DNA of 64,000 nucleotides from Pacificibacter marinus (GTDB taxonomy: Bacteria > Pseudomonadota > Alphaproteobacteria > Rhodobacterales > Rhodobacteraceae): positions 62,001 to 126,000 of the forward strand of contig NZ_JAHKPK010000014.1 of assembly GCF_018860665.1 (NCBI RefSeq). Reading direction: 5' to 3'. Each line of letters begins with the position of its first letter. The first letter of the stretch is position 1. Below the pieces are notes generated by a model that was not told where the DNA came from, made no database searches, and saw nothing but the letters and a program-made list of their open reading frames with translations. The position numbers and the translations under genes were made by a program. This document shows positions 26,095 to 35,086 of this stretch, in pieces.

Positions 26095-28260
26095 TTACAT
26101 TTTGCCGATGGACCAGAAGAAGGTCTCGCCTGAGCTGTCATCCACACCATCGTTGTCGGTGGACACGAACATTTCGCCCTCTGCGTCGATCGCCAAGCCT
26201 TCGATCTTGTCCACAACGTAGCCGTTGTACGATTTGAGGTCTGGGATCAGATCACGCACCTCTTCTTTGGATACAGTCGGCAGGTCGCCACCAAGGGGCG
26301 CAGGCACCATATCAGCCGCAGGGATGCGGAAAATTTTCTTGATCACAGCATTAGCGCCGATTTGATTGTCGCGCTCAATGACATAGAAATAATCGTCTGC
26401 CGCAACGATTTCAGACAGACCAACCCAACCGGTTGCAGGTTCGGCTTTCTGATACCGTACAGCACCCCATTCTTGCGTCTCGATGTTGTAAGACACGAGC
26501 TTTACTGTGTTTTTAGGGTCGTCTTCCCATTCGCGCTGCATGGGCATCCAAAGCGTGTCACCAACCTTTGTAATCCCTTCAAAACCATAACGCGTTTCAA
26601 CGCTCATCAATTCAGCAGGCAGACCGATTTCTGCTTCGATTTCGCCATCTGCGTTCACGTTGTAAAGCGCATGTGGGATAACGCGATCTGTGCGACCTTC
26701 TGAGGCGACCCAGAACCCGCCTTTGCCGTCCAGTGTGATGCCTTCCATATCAAGCTTTTGCGCGACATGGCCTGCGCGTGTCACGGGCAAAGCGTCAGTG
26801 ATGCGGGCGGGTGTTTGTGTCGCGTCGATGGTAAAGATCGTTGGCTGGTAGCCGTAAAAACTGTCGTTCACAGCGTAGATCTTGCCCGCAACGTCCGCGT
26901 CGCCAACCATGCCTGAAATAGCCCCCCAACCGATGAGCGTGTCAGTGCCTTCAGATGTCAGTGTCGGGTACTGCGCAGCTGCGTCGGAGAGTTCATAGAC
27001 CATCACATGCGACCGCACGCCACCGTCCTCGATCAAATCGGCCTCATTCGCGGTCACGAACAAGTTGCGTGATGGAATGGCGATTACGCCCTCTGGGGCG
27101 ATGCCGGATGGCAAAAGCTGTGTGAACACTGGCTTTGTGGCATCTGTGACGTCGTAAACAGAAACTGTAGAGGCACGTTCTGCCAAGATGAAAGCGTAGG
27201 TTGTGTCGCCGAATGTGCCAACTTCCATGCCCTCGGGTTCTGCACCTTTGGCGTCTGAACGTTTGTCAGGATAGTGACCGGCTTGGATGATGGCTGTTTC
27301 AAAATCGGAACCGGATTCAAACACTTCAGTGCCGTCTTTGTGGAACACAGTGATGGAACGCGAACCGCCATCCATGTCGCCTTCATTGGCAATCATGATG
27401 TGGTGGTCATCAAGCCACTGCATGCCGTCAGGTTCACGCAAACGGCCCATTTGGCTTTGGTCAAATATCAAAGCGGCGCGCTCGTCGACAGTGTCGATGC
27501 GTGTCAAATCAACCGCGCCAGCAGAGAAGTGGTTGATCACATCGCCAGCGGCGTTCAAGATCACGATGTGGTTGTTTTCCTGCAGCGTCACTGCGATTTC
27601 GCCAAGGCTGTTGATGTCAACGAATTCTGGTTCGGGGTCTTCTGGGGAAATCTCTGCAAGGCCAGTGATATCGATTTTTTGCAAGCTGTCACAGAGCAAG
27701 GCTTCGTCTTTCACGCCAACATTGACCATGAAGCCCGCAGGCAATTGACCAACGCGGCCATCTCCGAGGTCTTCGTCACGTTCATTCTCGATGGCAACGG
27801 ACACAAGATCGCCAGCGTGAGAATGTGCGGTGGAATCTGGCTGACCGCCAAGATCACACATGCCAGTGATGGATCCGTCTTTCAAATCGATAGACAGCAG
27901 CTTGCCGGATGGCGCGGTGTAGGTTGGGGATGTGTTCACAGCCACAAATGCGGTGTTGCCGATCACAGTCACAGACGTAGGTTCGCCGCCCACATCCACA
28001 TTGCCTTTGGCTTTCGGATTTTTGGGGTCCGTCAGATCGATCAGACCAACAACGCCAAGTGGGCTATCGGTGTAGATGACAGTCATGCCGTCTTCTGACG
28101 CGCCGATGATTTCAGCAGATGTAGCGCGGTTTGTATCTTCGCCAGCGGCCATATTGCCGATGGTTTCAAATGACGCGATGCGATTGAATGTCATGTCGGC
28201 ATGTGCGGCGCCAGCGGTCAACGCCAGAGCGGATGCAGCAACGAGCAGGTTCGATTTCAT
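26095..28260 (-). CDS. Secreted beta-propeller protein with esterase-like phytase C-terminal domain
   Basis: Exported protein of 721 residues with a signal peptide ending AAHA-D (about residue 21). Residues about 25-420 form a repeat-rich beta-propeller region like choice-of-anchor-I proteins (VVGLIDLTDPKNPKA, LREPDGMQWLDDHHIMIANEGD, PEGMEVGTFGDTTYAFILAERASTV). Residues about 430-715 fit the esterase-like activity of phytase family (DMEGITLDGKGGFWVASEG, YGFEGITKVGDTLW, KIEGLAIDAEGEMFVSTDND). Many Asp-rich turns suggest calcium binding. Likely periplasmic or extracellular phosphoester hydrolysis; enzymatic activity is inferred from family only. Confidence 0.85.
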   Translation of the reverse strand: MKSNLLVAASALALTAGAAHADMTFNRIASFETIGNMAAGEDTNRATSAEIIGASEDGMTVIYTDSPLGVVGLIDLTDPKNPKAKGNVDVGGEPTSVTVIGNTAFVAVNTSPTYTAPSGKLLSIDLKDGSITGMCDLGGQPDSTAHSHAGDLVSVAIENERDEDLGDGRVGQLPAGFMVNVGVKDEALLCDSLQKIDITGLAEISPEDPEPEFVDINSLGEIAVTLQENNHIVILNAAGDVINHFSAGAVDLTRIDTVDERAALIFDQSQMGRLREPDGMQWLDDHHIMIANEGDMDGGSRSITVFHKDGTEVFESGSDFETAIIQAGHYPDKRSDAKGAEPEGMEVGTFGDTTYAFILAERASTVSVYDVTDATKPVFTQLLPSGIAPEGVIAIPSRNLFVTANEADLIEDGGVRSHVMVYELSDAAAQYPTLTSEGTDTLIGWGAISGMVGDADVAGKIYAVNDSFYGYQPTIFTIDATQTPARITDALPVTRAGHVAQKLDMEGITLDGKGGFWVASEGRTDRVIPHALYNVNADGEIEAEIGLPAELMSVETRYGFEGITKVGDTLWMPMQREWEDDPKNTVKLVSYNIETQEWGAVRYQKAEPATGWVGLSEIVAADDYFYVIERDNQIGANAVIKKIFRIPAADMVPAPLGGDLPTVSKEEVRDLIPDLKSYNGYVVDKIEGLAIDAEGEMFVSTDNDGVDDSSGETFFWSIGKM

Positions 28261-28298
28261 TTGGGAATCCCCTTGTCCATAAGATGGGATTGGTGTGA

Positions 28299-28314
28299 TC
28301 GTTAAGGTTAACGA
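28299..28314. promoter_or_regulatory. Palindrome in the phytase-like/aminotransferase divergent promoter
   Basis: TCGTTAA-GG-TTAACGA, a perfect 7-bp palindrome with 2-nt spacer, 39 bp upstream of the phytase-like start. Candidate operator; no PHO box is visible nearby. Confidence 0.45.
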
Positions 28315-28418
28315 GAGCGCGATGGTTTTGTTTCAAATTTGTGAAGTGGGTATTTAAGTCAGTATGATTGACATAAATATCTGCATCGTGCATCTGTGGC
28401 ACTTAGAGGGAGAGAGCC

Positions 28419-29633
28419 ATGAACCACACCGATCTATTTGCCCATCGCGCACAGGGCATGAAAGCCTCAGAAATCCGTGAGTTGCTCAAGCTGTTGGATC
28501 AACCTGACATCATTTCCTTTGCGGGCGGCATTCCTGATCCGGCGTATTTCCCGCGCGACGCCTTTGCTGAGGCGATGCAATTTGCCTTGTCCGAGGCCAC
28601 AGCTGGCACCGCTTTGCAATATGCTGCGTCTGAAGGCTATGTGCCCTTGCGCGCGTGGATCGCGGATCACATGGCCAAGCTTGGCGTGATTTGCGAGATC
28701 GACAATATTTTGATCACCGCAGGATCACAGCAGGCTTTGGATTATCTGGGCAAGCTCTACCTTGATAAAAACGATACCGCTTTGGTGGAATGGCCGACCT
28801 ATTTGGGCGCGCTGGGCGCGTTTAATGCCTATGAGCCAAAGTTTGATCGTCTGAACGCAGGTGAAAATCGCACAGAGATAGAGATTGCTGATGATGCAAA
28901 ATCGCAGGGCGGGCGGGTGAAGTTTTCCTATCTGTCGCCTGATTTTGCCAATCCAACGGGCAAGACTCTGACGCGCACAGAGCGCCTGTCGGTTCTGACG
29001 CAAGCCGAGGCGCTTGATATCGCCGTGATCGAAGACGGCGCTTATCAATCGCTGCGCTATATGGGCGAAGACATTCCGTCGATCCTTGCGCTTGAAATGG
29101 CTGAAAAAGGCGAAATTAATGCCTGCCGCACCATTTATTGCGGCTCATTTTCAAAAACGCTGGCACCGGGACTGCGTGTGGGCTGGGTTGTTGCTGCTAA
29201 ACCGGTGATTGCGCAGATGGTTCTGCTTAAGCAAGCGGCGGATTTGCAGACTGCGACGATCAACCAAATCGCGGTCAATCATGTGGCGCGTGCTGTTTTC
29301 GATCCGCATGTTGCGGGACTGCGTAAGGTTTACGGCGCGCGTTTGAATGCGATGCTGTCAGCTTTGAAAACGCATATGCCGCAAGGGGTCACATGGACCT
29401 CGCCCGAAGGCGGCATGTTTGTTTGGGTCACCTTGCCGACATCGATGAGTGGCAAAGACCTGCTTGAAAAGGCACTGATGCAAAAGGTGGCTTTCGTGCC
29501 GGGTGCTGCCTTTTATGCCGATGGGGCGACGACCAACACCATCCGTTTGAACTTTTCTATGTCTGATGAGGGCGTGATAGATAAAGGCATTGCGCGACTG
29601 GCGAATGTGATCCGAGCTACATCAACGGCTTGA
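28419..29633 (+). CDS. PLP-dependent class I/II aminotransferase, 2-aminoadipate aminotransferase-like
   Basis: Fold-type I aminotransferase of 404 residues. PLP lysine lies in YCGSFSKTLAPGLRVGW, with PDFANPTGKTLTR (substrate/PLP Asn) and VIEDGAYQSLRY (Asp that binds the pyridine nitrogen). The N terminus HRAQGMKASEIRELLKLLDQPDIISFAGGIPDP is that of the LysN/MocR-type aminotransferase branch without a GntR domain. Substrate may be aminoadipate, aromatic or branched-chain amino acids. The ribosome site GGGAGAGAG precedes ATG 28419. Confidence 0.92.
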   Translation: MNHTDLFAHRAQGMKASEIRELLKLLDQPDIISFAGGIPDPAYFPRDAFAEAMQFALSEATAGTALQYAASEGYVPLRAWIADHMAKLGVICEIDNILITAGSQQALDYLGKLYLDKNDTALVEWPTYLGALGAFNAYEPKFDRLNAGENRTEIEIADDAKSQGGRVKFSYLSPDFANPTGKTLTRTERLSVLTQAEALDIAVIEDGAYQSLRYMGEDIPSILALEMAEKGEINACRTIYCGSFSKTLAPGLRVGWVVAAKPVIAQMVLLKQAADLQTATINQIAVNHVARAVFDPHVAGLRKVYGARLNAMLSALKTHMPQGVTWTSPEGGMFVWVTLPTSMSGKDLLEKALMQKVAFVPGAAFYADGATTNTIRLNFSMSDEGVIDKGIARLANVIRATSTA

Positions 29634-29706
29634 ACCTCTACGCTTTGGTATGGGTTTTGCACTATAAGTCTTGCCAACCATGAAGGATGGGGTGGGGGTG
29701 ATCCAT

Positions 29707-30105
29707 ATGAATACGCATTTTTTGACGGTCGCAGTCCTGCCGATCTGTGTGCTGGCCATTTTGGCGATTGCTTTGCCATTATGGATCACACCGCGTGATA
29801 CGCGGTCGCAGCGACGTTTGATGATCAGTGTGGGTCTATCCGCATTCATTCTTTTGATCATTGGCGCTGTGTTTATGGCGGTTCTATATGCCGCTTAGGG
29901 CACGGATGTTGGGCATGTTGCTTTCAATACCCCTGTCCCCGCGGCGCTGTATTTTCTCAAACGGTCAGCTTCGACGGCATTGGTCTGGGGGCCGCTTTTG
30001 GCTTTGGCATGGTTTAGCATGGCGCAAAAAATTGAACACCTCAAAGGCAAGGACGGTGTGCGTGTCGGGTTGGGACACAAGACCGACAGGCAGGCTACCA
30101 AATAG
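29707..30105 (+). pseudogene. Small membrane-protein ORF interrupted by an in-frame TAG
   Basis: ATG 29707 follows a G-rich ribosome site. The frame encodes 63 residues with two membrane helices (FLTVAVLPICVLAILAIALP and LMISVGLSAFILLIIGAVF) and stops at TAG 29896-29898. The same frame then stays open for 68 more codons to TAG 30103-30105 and reads like real protein: a third helix (STALVWGPLLALAWF) and a polar tail (MAQKIEHLKGKDGVRVG). The layout suggests one protein of about 132 residues broken by a nonsense codon, but the 63-residue product could be functional alone. Other frames in this stretch look like shadows. The interval 29899-30223 holds no other convincing gene. Confidence 0.5.
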
Positions 30106-30223
30106 CGATGTACCAAGATTGCCCCCAGAATAAATTCCACAAAAGCCTCTCGTGCTTTGTTTCGCAAAACGGTACTCTGAAGGTAAGCTTGGCATCGCCC
30201 AAGATGTTGCTCAATGGATCACA

Positions 30224-30490
30224 ATGCTCAGTTTTTTAAAATTCTTTGTCATCGGATTTGTCGGACTGACCGTTTTATACGGCCTGTTGTCGATTTACGT
30301 GCGCTCGCTTGTCCGCGAACGTCTTGAACAAGACTGGGAAGATGAGGGTTCCATCGGCGCGCGCGATGACTATGTACAAAAGGGACTTGACGATTACGCG
30401 CACTCCCTGCGCCCCAAGTTACTGCTTGGCGTTTATATCCTTCCGCTGATCACCTTTTGCGTGATCTTCTATATGACAAATTTCATGTGA
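30224..30490 (+). CDS. Small two-helix membrane protein of unknown function
   Basis: Product of 88 residues from ATG 30224: helix FLKFFVIGFVGLTVLYGLL, a charged middle part (RSLVRERLEQDWEDEG...DYVQKGLDDYAHSLRPK) and helix LLLGVYILPLITFCVIFYM. I do not recognise a characterised family; similar short proteins accompany DUF1523 genes in Rhodobacterales. An upstream start at 30152 would add residues without membrane character. Separated from the DUF1523 gene by 9 bp, so one operon. Confidence 0.75.
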   Translation: MLSFLKFFVIGFVGLTVLYGLLSIYVRSLVRERLEQDWEDEGSIGARDDYVQKGLDDYAHSLRPKLLLGVYILPLITFCVIFYMTNFM

Positions 30491-30499
30491 GGCCGACCA

Positions 30500-31144
30500 A
30501 TGCGCTATGTTAAATGGACCCTGATTGCTTTGATCGTGCTTATCGTAGGCAGTTTTGTGCACTACACTTTGCCACAGCATGATATCGTGCGTGTGGTCGG
30601 CACCAATACGGAACGTACCATTATTCCCACCAATCGCGCGATGTTTTGGTCGTCAGGCGAACCCACACGCGACGTGCAATTTATTCAAACGGTCAAAGCC
30701 AACGGCAAGACCATGGAATACCGCAACGAGGATACGGGCTGGGGATGGCCGCCTTATTTCAAATTCGACACATCTAGCCTGTATACAGAAGCCTCGGACG
30801 CAGAATCAGACAAAGCCGCCCCAGAATGGTATTCGATCACCCACTATGGTTGGCGCAATGAGGTGCTGTCGATCTTCCCCAATGCCATTGCAATCAAACC
30901 TGTTGCAGGACCTGATGCAAAGATCGTGCCTTGGGTGAACATTATCATTCTGGTGTTCTTGGCTATCGTGATTTTGCTTATTTGGCGCATGTGGGTGCAG
31001 TTCCGCGAACGCACGATTGACCCACTGGTCGAGGACGCGGGCGAAGCTTGGGACGCTGTGGACGACAAAGCAGATGCGTTCAAAGACAGCGCACGCGATA
31101 AAGCGCGCGGTATCAAGGGGTGGTTTGCAGGGCTGCGCAAGTAA
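30500..31144 (+). CDS. DUF1523 family membrane protein
   Basis: Protein of 214 residues. An N-terminal helix (about 5-22), the conserved segment HYTLPQHDIVRVVGTNTERT, WPPYFKFDTSSLYTEAS, WYSITHYGWRNEVLSIFPNAIAIKPV, then a second helix (about 147-168) and a cytoplasmic charged tail with RDKARGIKGWFAGLRK. These fit DUF1523, unknown in function. GAGG lies 7 bp before ATG 30500. Confidence 0.85.
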   Translation: MRYVKWTLIALIVLIVGSFVHYTLPQHDIVRVVGTNTERTIIPTNRAMFWSSGEPTRDVQFIQTVKANGKTMEYRNEDTGWGWPPYFKFDTSSLYTEASDAESDKAAPEWYSITHYGWRNEVLSIFPNAIAIKPVAGPDAKIVPWVNIIILVFLAIVILLIWRMWVQFRERTIDPLVEDAGEAWDAVDDKADAFKDSARDKARGIKGWFAGLRK

Positions 31145-31176
31145 AGCGCGACCTTGGCGCTAATGGGCTTAAACAC

Positions 31177-31602
31177 CTATTTCAGATGATATCGCAAAGC
31201 CGCACTGATTAGCAGCGCGATCTTGTCAGTTGGCAAAGTCTCACCTGCTGAAAAGACAACCGCGCGGTTTCCGTCATAAGTGAAATCATTACCGAACAGC
31301 GCGCGAAAATCAGAGATCACTGTCGTCTGGCAATGGCACAACATCGCAAAGCCGCCAGTTTTGGGCAAACCAAGCCGCAGTGTTGTGCCCGATTTTGTCG
31401 CAGCGGTGAGATAGGCAGGCTGACCCCATTTGAGGGTCTCTTCAAGAGGACCTACGTCAGGATTGCACGCGGCCACCTCAAAAATCAGCTGGCGCAAGGC
31501 CAAAAGACCCGCGCGTTCAGCCGGTGGGAAGCTGGCAAAGACTTGCGCCGCTGCCGGATTGGAAATGTGAAAGGTTTGAGACTGCGATGCCTCACTCCCC
31601 AT
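31177..31602 (-). CDS. DUF1801 domain-containing protein
   Basis: Cytoplasmic protein of 141 residues from ATG 31602. The DUF1801 pattern is visible in LEETLKWGQPAYL, TLRLGLPKTGGFAMLCHCQTTVISDF and DKIALLISAALRYHLK. The start overlaps the end of the aldehyde dehydrogenase gene by 11 bp, making it the last gene of the deoC-ALDH16 operon. Function unknown. A longer frame from 31659 lies entirely inside the upstream gene and is unlikely. Confidence 0.85.
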   Translation of the reverse strand: MGSEASQSQTFHISNPAAAQVFASFPPAERAGLLALRQLIFEVAACNPDVGPLEETLKWGQPAYLTAATKSGTTLRLGLPKTGGFAMLCHCQTTVISDFRALFGNDFTYDGNRAVVFSAGETLPTDKIALLISAALRYHLK

Positions 31603-33925
31603 AAGGCACCCAAATCGTTTTGACCTCAACCGATTGCGCCAACCAATCACGGGCAGCATAGCTGCGCGTTTGGCCGTTGTTCACCCAAGTGCGTTTAAGA
31701 TTGCCCGCGCTCTCATGCTCGATGGTCTTGGAAATGTCAGCGCTGGAAAAGCTCCACACCGCATCAATGTCTAAATGCCCCGCCAATGTCTTGGCCAAGT
31801 CCTCATGCGACCCCGTGAGAATATTCACCACACCGGCTGGCAGATCAGAGGTGTCCAGAACTTGGTAGAAATCCGTCGCAGCAAGGGGATAAGCGTCACT
31901 GGCCACAGCCACAACACGGTTGCCCATAGCAATCGCAGGGGCGATGAGATCGACCAATCCACCCAAAGGACGATCATCGCAAAATGCGCCGATCACGCCG
32001 ACAGCTTCGTTCATGGCCAAAGCCACGCCGCGCATCGGTACGGGTTTTGCAGCGCCATCGAGCTTATCGCACCATGCGGCAAAGGTGAATAATGTGTCTA
32101 TGGCCTCAGACACTTCTGTTTGCGCTTTGCTTGCTGTCGTTCCGGTCAAGGCCTGAATGCGCGCCGCAAATTCATCTGCGCGCGCCGACAGATTTTCGCC
32201 AATGTAGTACAAAATTTGCGCCCGCAAATGCGCTGTCGCGTTTGACCAAGCTGTGGCGCCGCGGGCGGCCTCGACGGCGTTGCGGATGTCTTTGCGTGAT
32301 CCAATGGCGGCATGGCCCAAGAGCTTGCCCTTGGGGGAATAGACCGCCTTGGAATACCCGCTGTCTGGGCGTGCTTGTTTGCCGCCGATGTACATTTTCG
32401 CGGTGCGGTCTAGCCCTTCAACGTCGATGTCTTCGGGTTTGCCATAGGTTTTTGCAGGCTTTACCGCCACGGATTTTCCGACTGGTTTGGTGTAGGCTTG
32501 CAAGCCTTCCCAGCCACCTTCGCGCCCAAAGCCGCTTTCGCGTACGCCGCCAAAACCTGCGGCTGCGTCCAGCATGTTCGCACCATTCACCCAGACCACG
32601 CCAGCGGTCAATTTGGGCGCGATATCCAAGGCAAGATTGATGTTTTCAGTCCAAACACTTGCCGCCAATCCAAAGCGCGTATTGTTGGCGATCTGCACGG
32701 CTTCTGCTTGTGTGCGAAAGGTGGTGGAGACCAGCACAGGGCCAAAGATTTCTTCCTGCATCAGTTGCGCGGAACTGTGCATCCCTGTGATCAAAGTTGG
32801 TGGGTAAAAACAGCCGTTGGGGGCAGGTACAGGCTGATGCACCGTGCCCTCATGCCCGCCCTGTGCCACCAGCGCTGTGATCCGCGCCAATTGCACAGGA
32901 TCGACGATTGCGCCGACATCGATGCTTTTGTCCAAAGGATCGCCGATCCGCAGTTTTGCCATCCGAGCGATCAAGCGAGCGTGGAAGTCTTCGGCGATGC
33001 TTTCTTGCACCAAAAGGCGTGAGCCCGCACAGCAGACTTGGCCTTGATTGAAAAAGATTGCATCCACCAATCCCTCAACGGCGCTGTCCATATCGGCGTC
33101 TTCGAACACCACGTAAGGACTTTTGCCGCCCAATTCCAACGTCAGCGCCTTGCCTGAACCGGCTGTGGTTTCGCGAATGCGGCGGCCCACGCCCGTTGAT
33201 CCTGTGAAGGCAATTTTGTCGATCCTGTCATGGGTAACAATCATTTCGCCCACTGTGCCATCACCAGTGACAATGTTCACAACGCCTTTGGGCAAGCCAG
33301 CTTCATTGCAAATCTGCGCAAACAAAAGCGCTGTCAGGGGCGTGTACTCTGCGGGCTTCAAGACAACCGTGTTGCCCATGGCAATCGCAGGCGCGATTTT
33401 CCAAGCCAGCATCAACAGCGGAAAGTTCCACGGGATGATCTGCCCGCATACGCCTAAGGCTTCGCGATTGGGCAATTCTTCGTCCATGAGTTGCGCCATG
33501 CCTGCGTGGTAATAGAAATGCCGTGCGACCAGCGGGATATCCACATCGCGGGCTTCGCGAATGGGTTTGCCGTTGTCCAAAGTTTCGAGCACGGAAAGCA
33601 GCCGTGCATGTTTTTGCACCAAGCGCGCCAAGGCATACAAGTACTTTGCCCGCGCTTTGCCACCAATCTTGGTCCATTTACCCTGCGCTTTGCGCGCCGC
33701 CGCGACTGCCATATCGACATCGCTTTGCGTGGCTTGGCTGACCTGTGCCAGCACCTCGCCGGTGGCTGGGTTTTTGCTGTCAAAAGTCGCAGCAGGGTCT
33801 GTCATTTTGCCATCAATAAAGTGACCAAAACGATCGCCATTATCAACCAGCCAACGCAGGGCCTCGGCCGCACTTTCAGGGGCTGTGCCGTAATCCATGG
33901 TCTCGAATATGTCTTTTACTGTCAT
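31592..33925 (-). CDS. Aldehyde dehydrogenase 16 (two ALDH domains, second degenerate)
   Basis: NAD-dependent aldehyde dehydrogenase of 777 residues. The first domain (about 1-490) is complete: PWNFP with the oxyanion Asn, LELGGKSP with Glu 265 and NQGQVCCAG with catalytic Cys 298. The second domain (about 500-777) starts MYIGGKQARPDSGYSKAVYSPKGKLLG but lacks the catalytic Cys and Glu motifs and is shorter. This is the ALDH16 architecture, whose bacterial form has been crystallised from a Loktanella species. The start is ATG 33925 with GAGG upstream. Being between deoC and DUF1801, it probably oxidises acetaldehyde released by DeoC. Confidence 0.93.
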   Translation of the reverse strand: MTVKDIFETMDYGTAPESAAEALRWLVDNGDRFGHFIDGKMTDPAATFDSKNPATGEVLAQVSQATQSDVDMAVAAARKAQGKWTKIGGKARAKYLYALARLVQKHARLLSVLETLDNGKPIREARDVDIPLVARHFYYHAGMAQLMDEELPNREALGVCGQIIPWNFPLLMLAWKIAPAIAMGNTVVLKPAEYTPLTALLFAQICNEAGLPKGVVNIVTGDGTVGEMIVTHDRIDKIAFTGSTGVGRRIRETTAGSGKALTLELGGKSPYVVFEDADMDSAVEGLVDAIFFNQGQVCCAGSRLLVQESIAEDFHARLIARMAKLRIGDPLDKSIDVGAIVDPVQLARITALVAQGGHEGTVHQPVPAPNGCFYPPTLITGMHSSAQLMQEEIFGPVLVSTTFRTQAEAVQIANNTRFGLAASVWTENINLALDIAPKLTAGVVWVNGANMLDAAAGFGGVRESGFGREGGWEGLQAYTKPVGKSVAVKPAKTYGKPEDIDVEGLDRTAKMYIGGKQARPDSGYSKAVYSPKGKLLGHAAIGSRKDIRNAVEAARGATAWSNATAHLRAQILYYIGENLSARADEFAARIQALTGTTASKAQTEVSEAIDTLFTFAAWCDKLDGAAKPVPMRGVALAMNEAVGVIGAFCDDRPLGGLVDLIAPAIAMGNRVVAVASDAYPLAATDFYQVLDTSDLPAGVVNILTGSHEDLAKTLAGHLDIDAVWSFSSADISKTIEHESAGNLKRTWVNNGQTRSYAARDWLAQSVEVKTIWVPYGE

Positions 33926-33992
33926 CTGGGGCCTCAATGGCTGTCGTGTTTATCTTTGTTTTGGGGCGGCACGGCTCTTTTTAACCAGTGCG

Positions 33993-34991
33993 TCAACCAA
34001 TGGCATGTCGATGTGCGGCCGAATAGCGGCCTGTCACATGATGTTCTAACTGCCGTTCAATATCGCCCAAAAGGCTTGAGGCACCAAAGCGGAACATATG
34101 GGGCTGTAGCCAGTGATCCCCAAGCTCTTCTTTGATCAAGCTTAGGTAAACCAATGAAGCCTTGGCCTTGGAGATACCGCCGGCAGGTTTGTAGCCAACG
34201 CGGAACCCTGTGCGCGCATGGAAATCGCGGATGGTGCGGATCATGGTCAAAGACACAGGCAGGGTCGCGTTGACGCTTTCTTTACCCGTTGATGTTTTGA
34301 TGAAATCTGCGCCCGCCATCATGCACACGTAAGATGCGCGCGCGACGTTGCGTAGGGATCCAAGTTCACCTGTGGCCAAAATCGCTTTGATATGGGCCTC
34401 TCCGCAAGCTGCACGAAAGGCGCAGATTTCATCGTAAAGGGCTTGCCAGTTGCCAGTCAAAACATGGCGACGCGAAATTACGATATCGATCTCGCGCGCA
34501 CCTGCTTTGACGCTTTCCTCGATCTCTCTTACTCGCAAATGAAACGGCGACAGACCTGCAGGAAAACCGGTGGACACAGCAGCCACGGGAATGCCCGTGC
34601 CATCCAAAGCCTCGACTGCGGTTTCAACCATATCGTGATAGACGCAAACCGCGCCGGTGGTGATGCGGTCCATTCCCAGCGCGTCCAAGATATCGCGGCG
34701 CACGGGATTGGCGGCTTTCGCGCACAGGCGTTTGACGCGCCCCGATGTGTCATCGCCGGCCAAAGTTGTCAGGTCAATCATGGTGATCGCCTTGAGCAGC
34801 CAAGCCGCTTGGTGATCTTTCTTTACCGAACGTCGTGCGGGCAGGGTGGCGCAGCGGCGCTCAATGGCGGATGTATTCGCTTGCGTGCCAAGCGCCCAAT
34901 CCAAATCCAGCGGCACGCCCGCGTTGCGCGGCTCATGCACTTGCGGTAGATGCGCGTTCAGTTGCGTTTTGGTCACTTCTGTTGTTGTCAT
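33993..34991 (-). CDS. deoC: Deoxyribose-phosphate aldolase
   Basis: Cleaves 2-deoxyribose 5-phosphate to glyceraldehyde 3-phosphate and acetaldehyde. The TIM-barrel protein of 332 residues has the Schiff-base lysine motif ADFIKTSTGK and the proton-relay lysine in GYKPAGGI; CVYHDMVETA, VSTGFPAG and REIDIVI complete the family pattern. It is longer than E. coli DeoC because of an N-terminal extension of about 70 residues. First gene of an operon with ALDH16 and DUF1801; a palindromic site (35063-35086) and GTCT repeats lie in its upstream region. Confidence 0.95.
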   Translation of the reverse strand: MTTTEVTKTQLNAHLPQVHEPRNAGVPLDLDWALGTQANTSAIERRCATLPARRSVKKDHQAAWLLKAITMIDLTTLAGDDTSGRVKRLCAKAANPVRRDILDALGMDRITTGAVCVYHDMVETAVEALDGTGIPVAAVSTGFPAGLSPFHLRVREIEESVKAGAREIDIVISRRHVLTGNWQALYDEICAFRAACGEAHIKAILATGELGSLRNVARASYVCMMAGADFIKTSTGKESVNATLPVSLTMIRTIRDFHARTGFRVGYKPAGGISKAKASLVYLSLIKEELGDHWLQPHMFRFGASSLLGDIERQLEHHVTGRYSAAHRHAIG

Positions 34992-35004
34992 CGGTGCGGG
35001 CCCC

Positions 35005-35028
35005 GTCCGTCTGTCTGTCTACCTGTCT
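35005..35028. repeat. Imperfect GTCT tetranucleotide repeat in deoC leader
   Basis: Six tetramers in a row, four of them exact GTCT and two variants (GTCC, ACCT); on the coding strand of deoC they read AGAC. They start 14 bp upstream of the deoC start codon. Confidence 0.6.
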
Positions 35029-35062
35029 GCGCGCCTAGGCTGGCATGATGCGCGAGCTTTGG

Positions 35063-35086
35063 CAATGTTTGACCTGTTGGTCAAAT
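35063..35086. promoter_or_regulatory. Candidate operator of the deoC-ALDH16 operon, shared with xdhA
   Basis: Contains the perfect palindrome TTTGACC-TGTT-GGTCAAA (35068-35085), 77 bp upstream of deoC and in the divergent region with rpe. The 24-bp interval is identical at 21 positions to 58843-58866 upstream of xdhA. Confidence 0.6.

Noticed and set aside
27274-28098. A 274-codon plus-strand frame opposite the phytase-like gene
   Set aside because: Antisense shadow of a strongly conserved secreted protein gene; no start signal or recognised domain.
29861-30133. A 90-codon plus-strand frame over the interval after the interrupted ORF, and a 90-codon minus-strand frame on the other side
   Set aside because: Both have unlikely amino-acid composition, no ribosome site and conflict with the coding-like frame that continues from 29707.
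31145-31161. Small hairpin AGCGC-N7-GCGCT after the DUF1523 gene
   Set aside because: Only five base pairs and no T-run; not enough for a terminator call.
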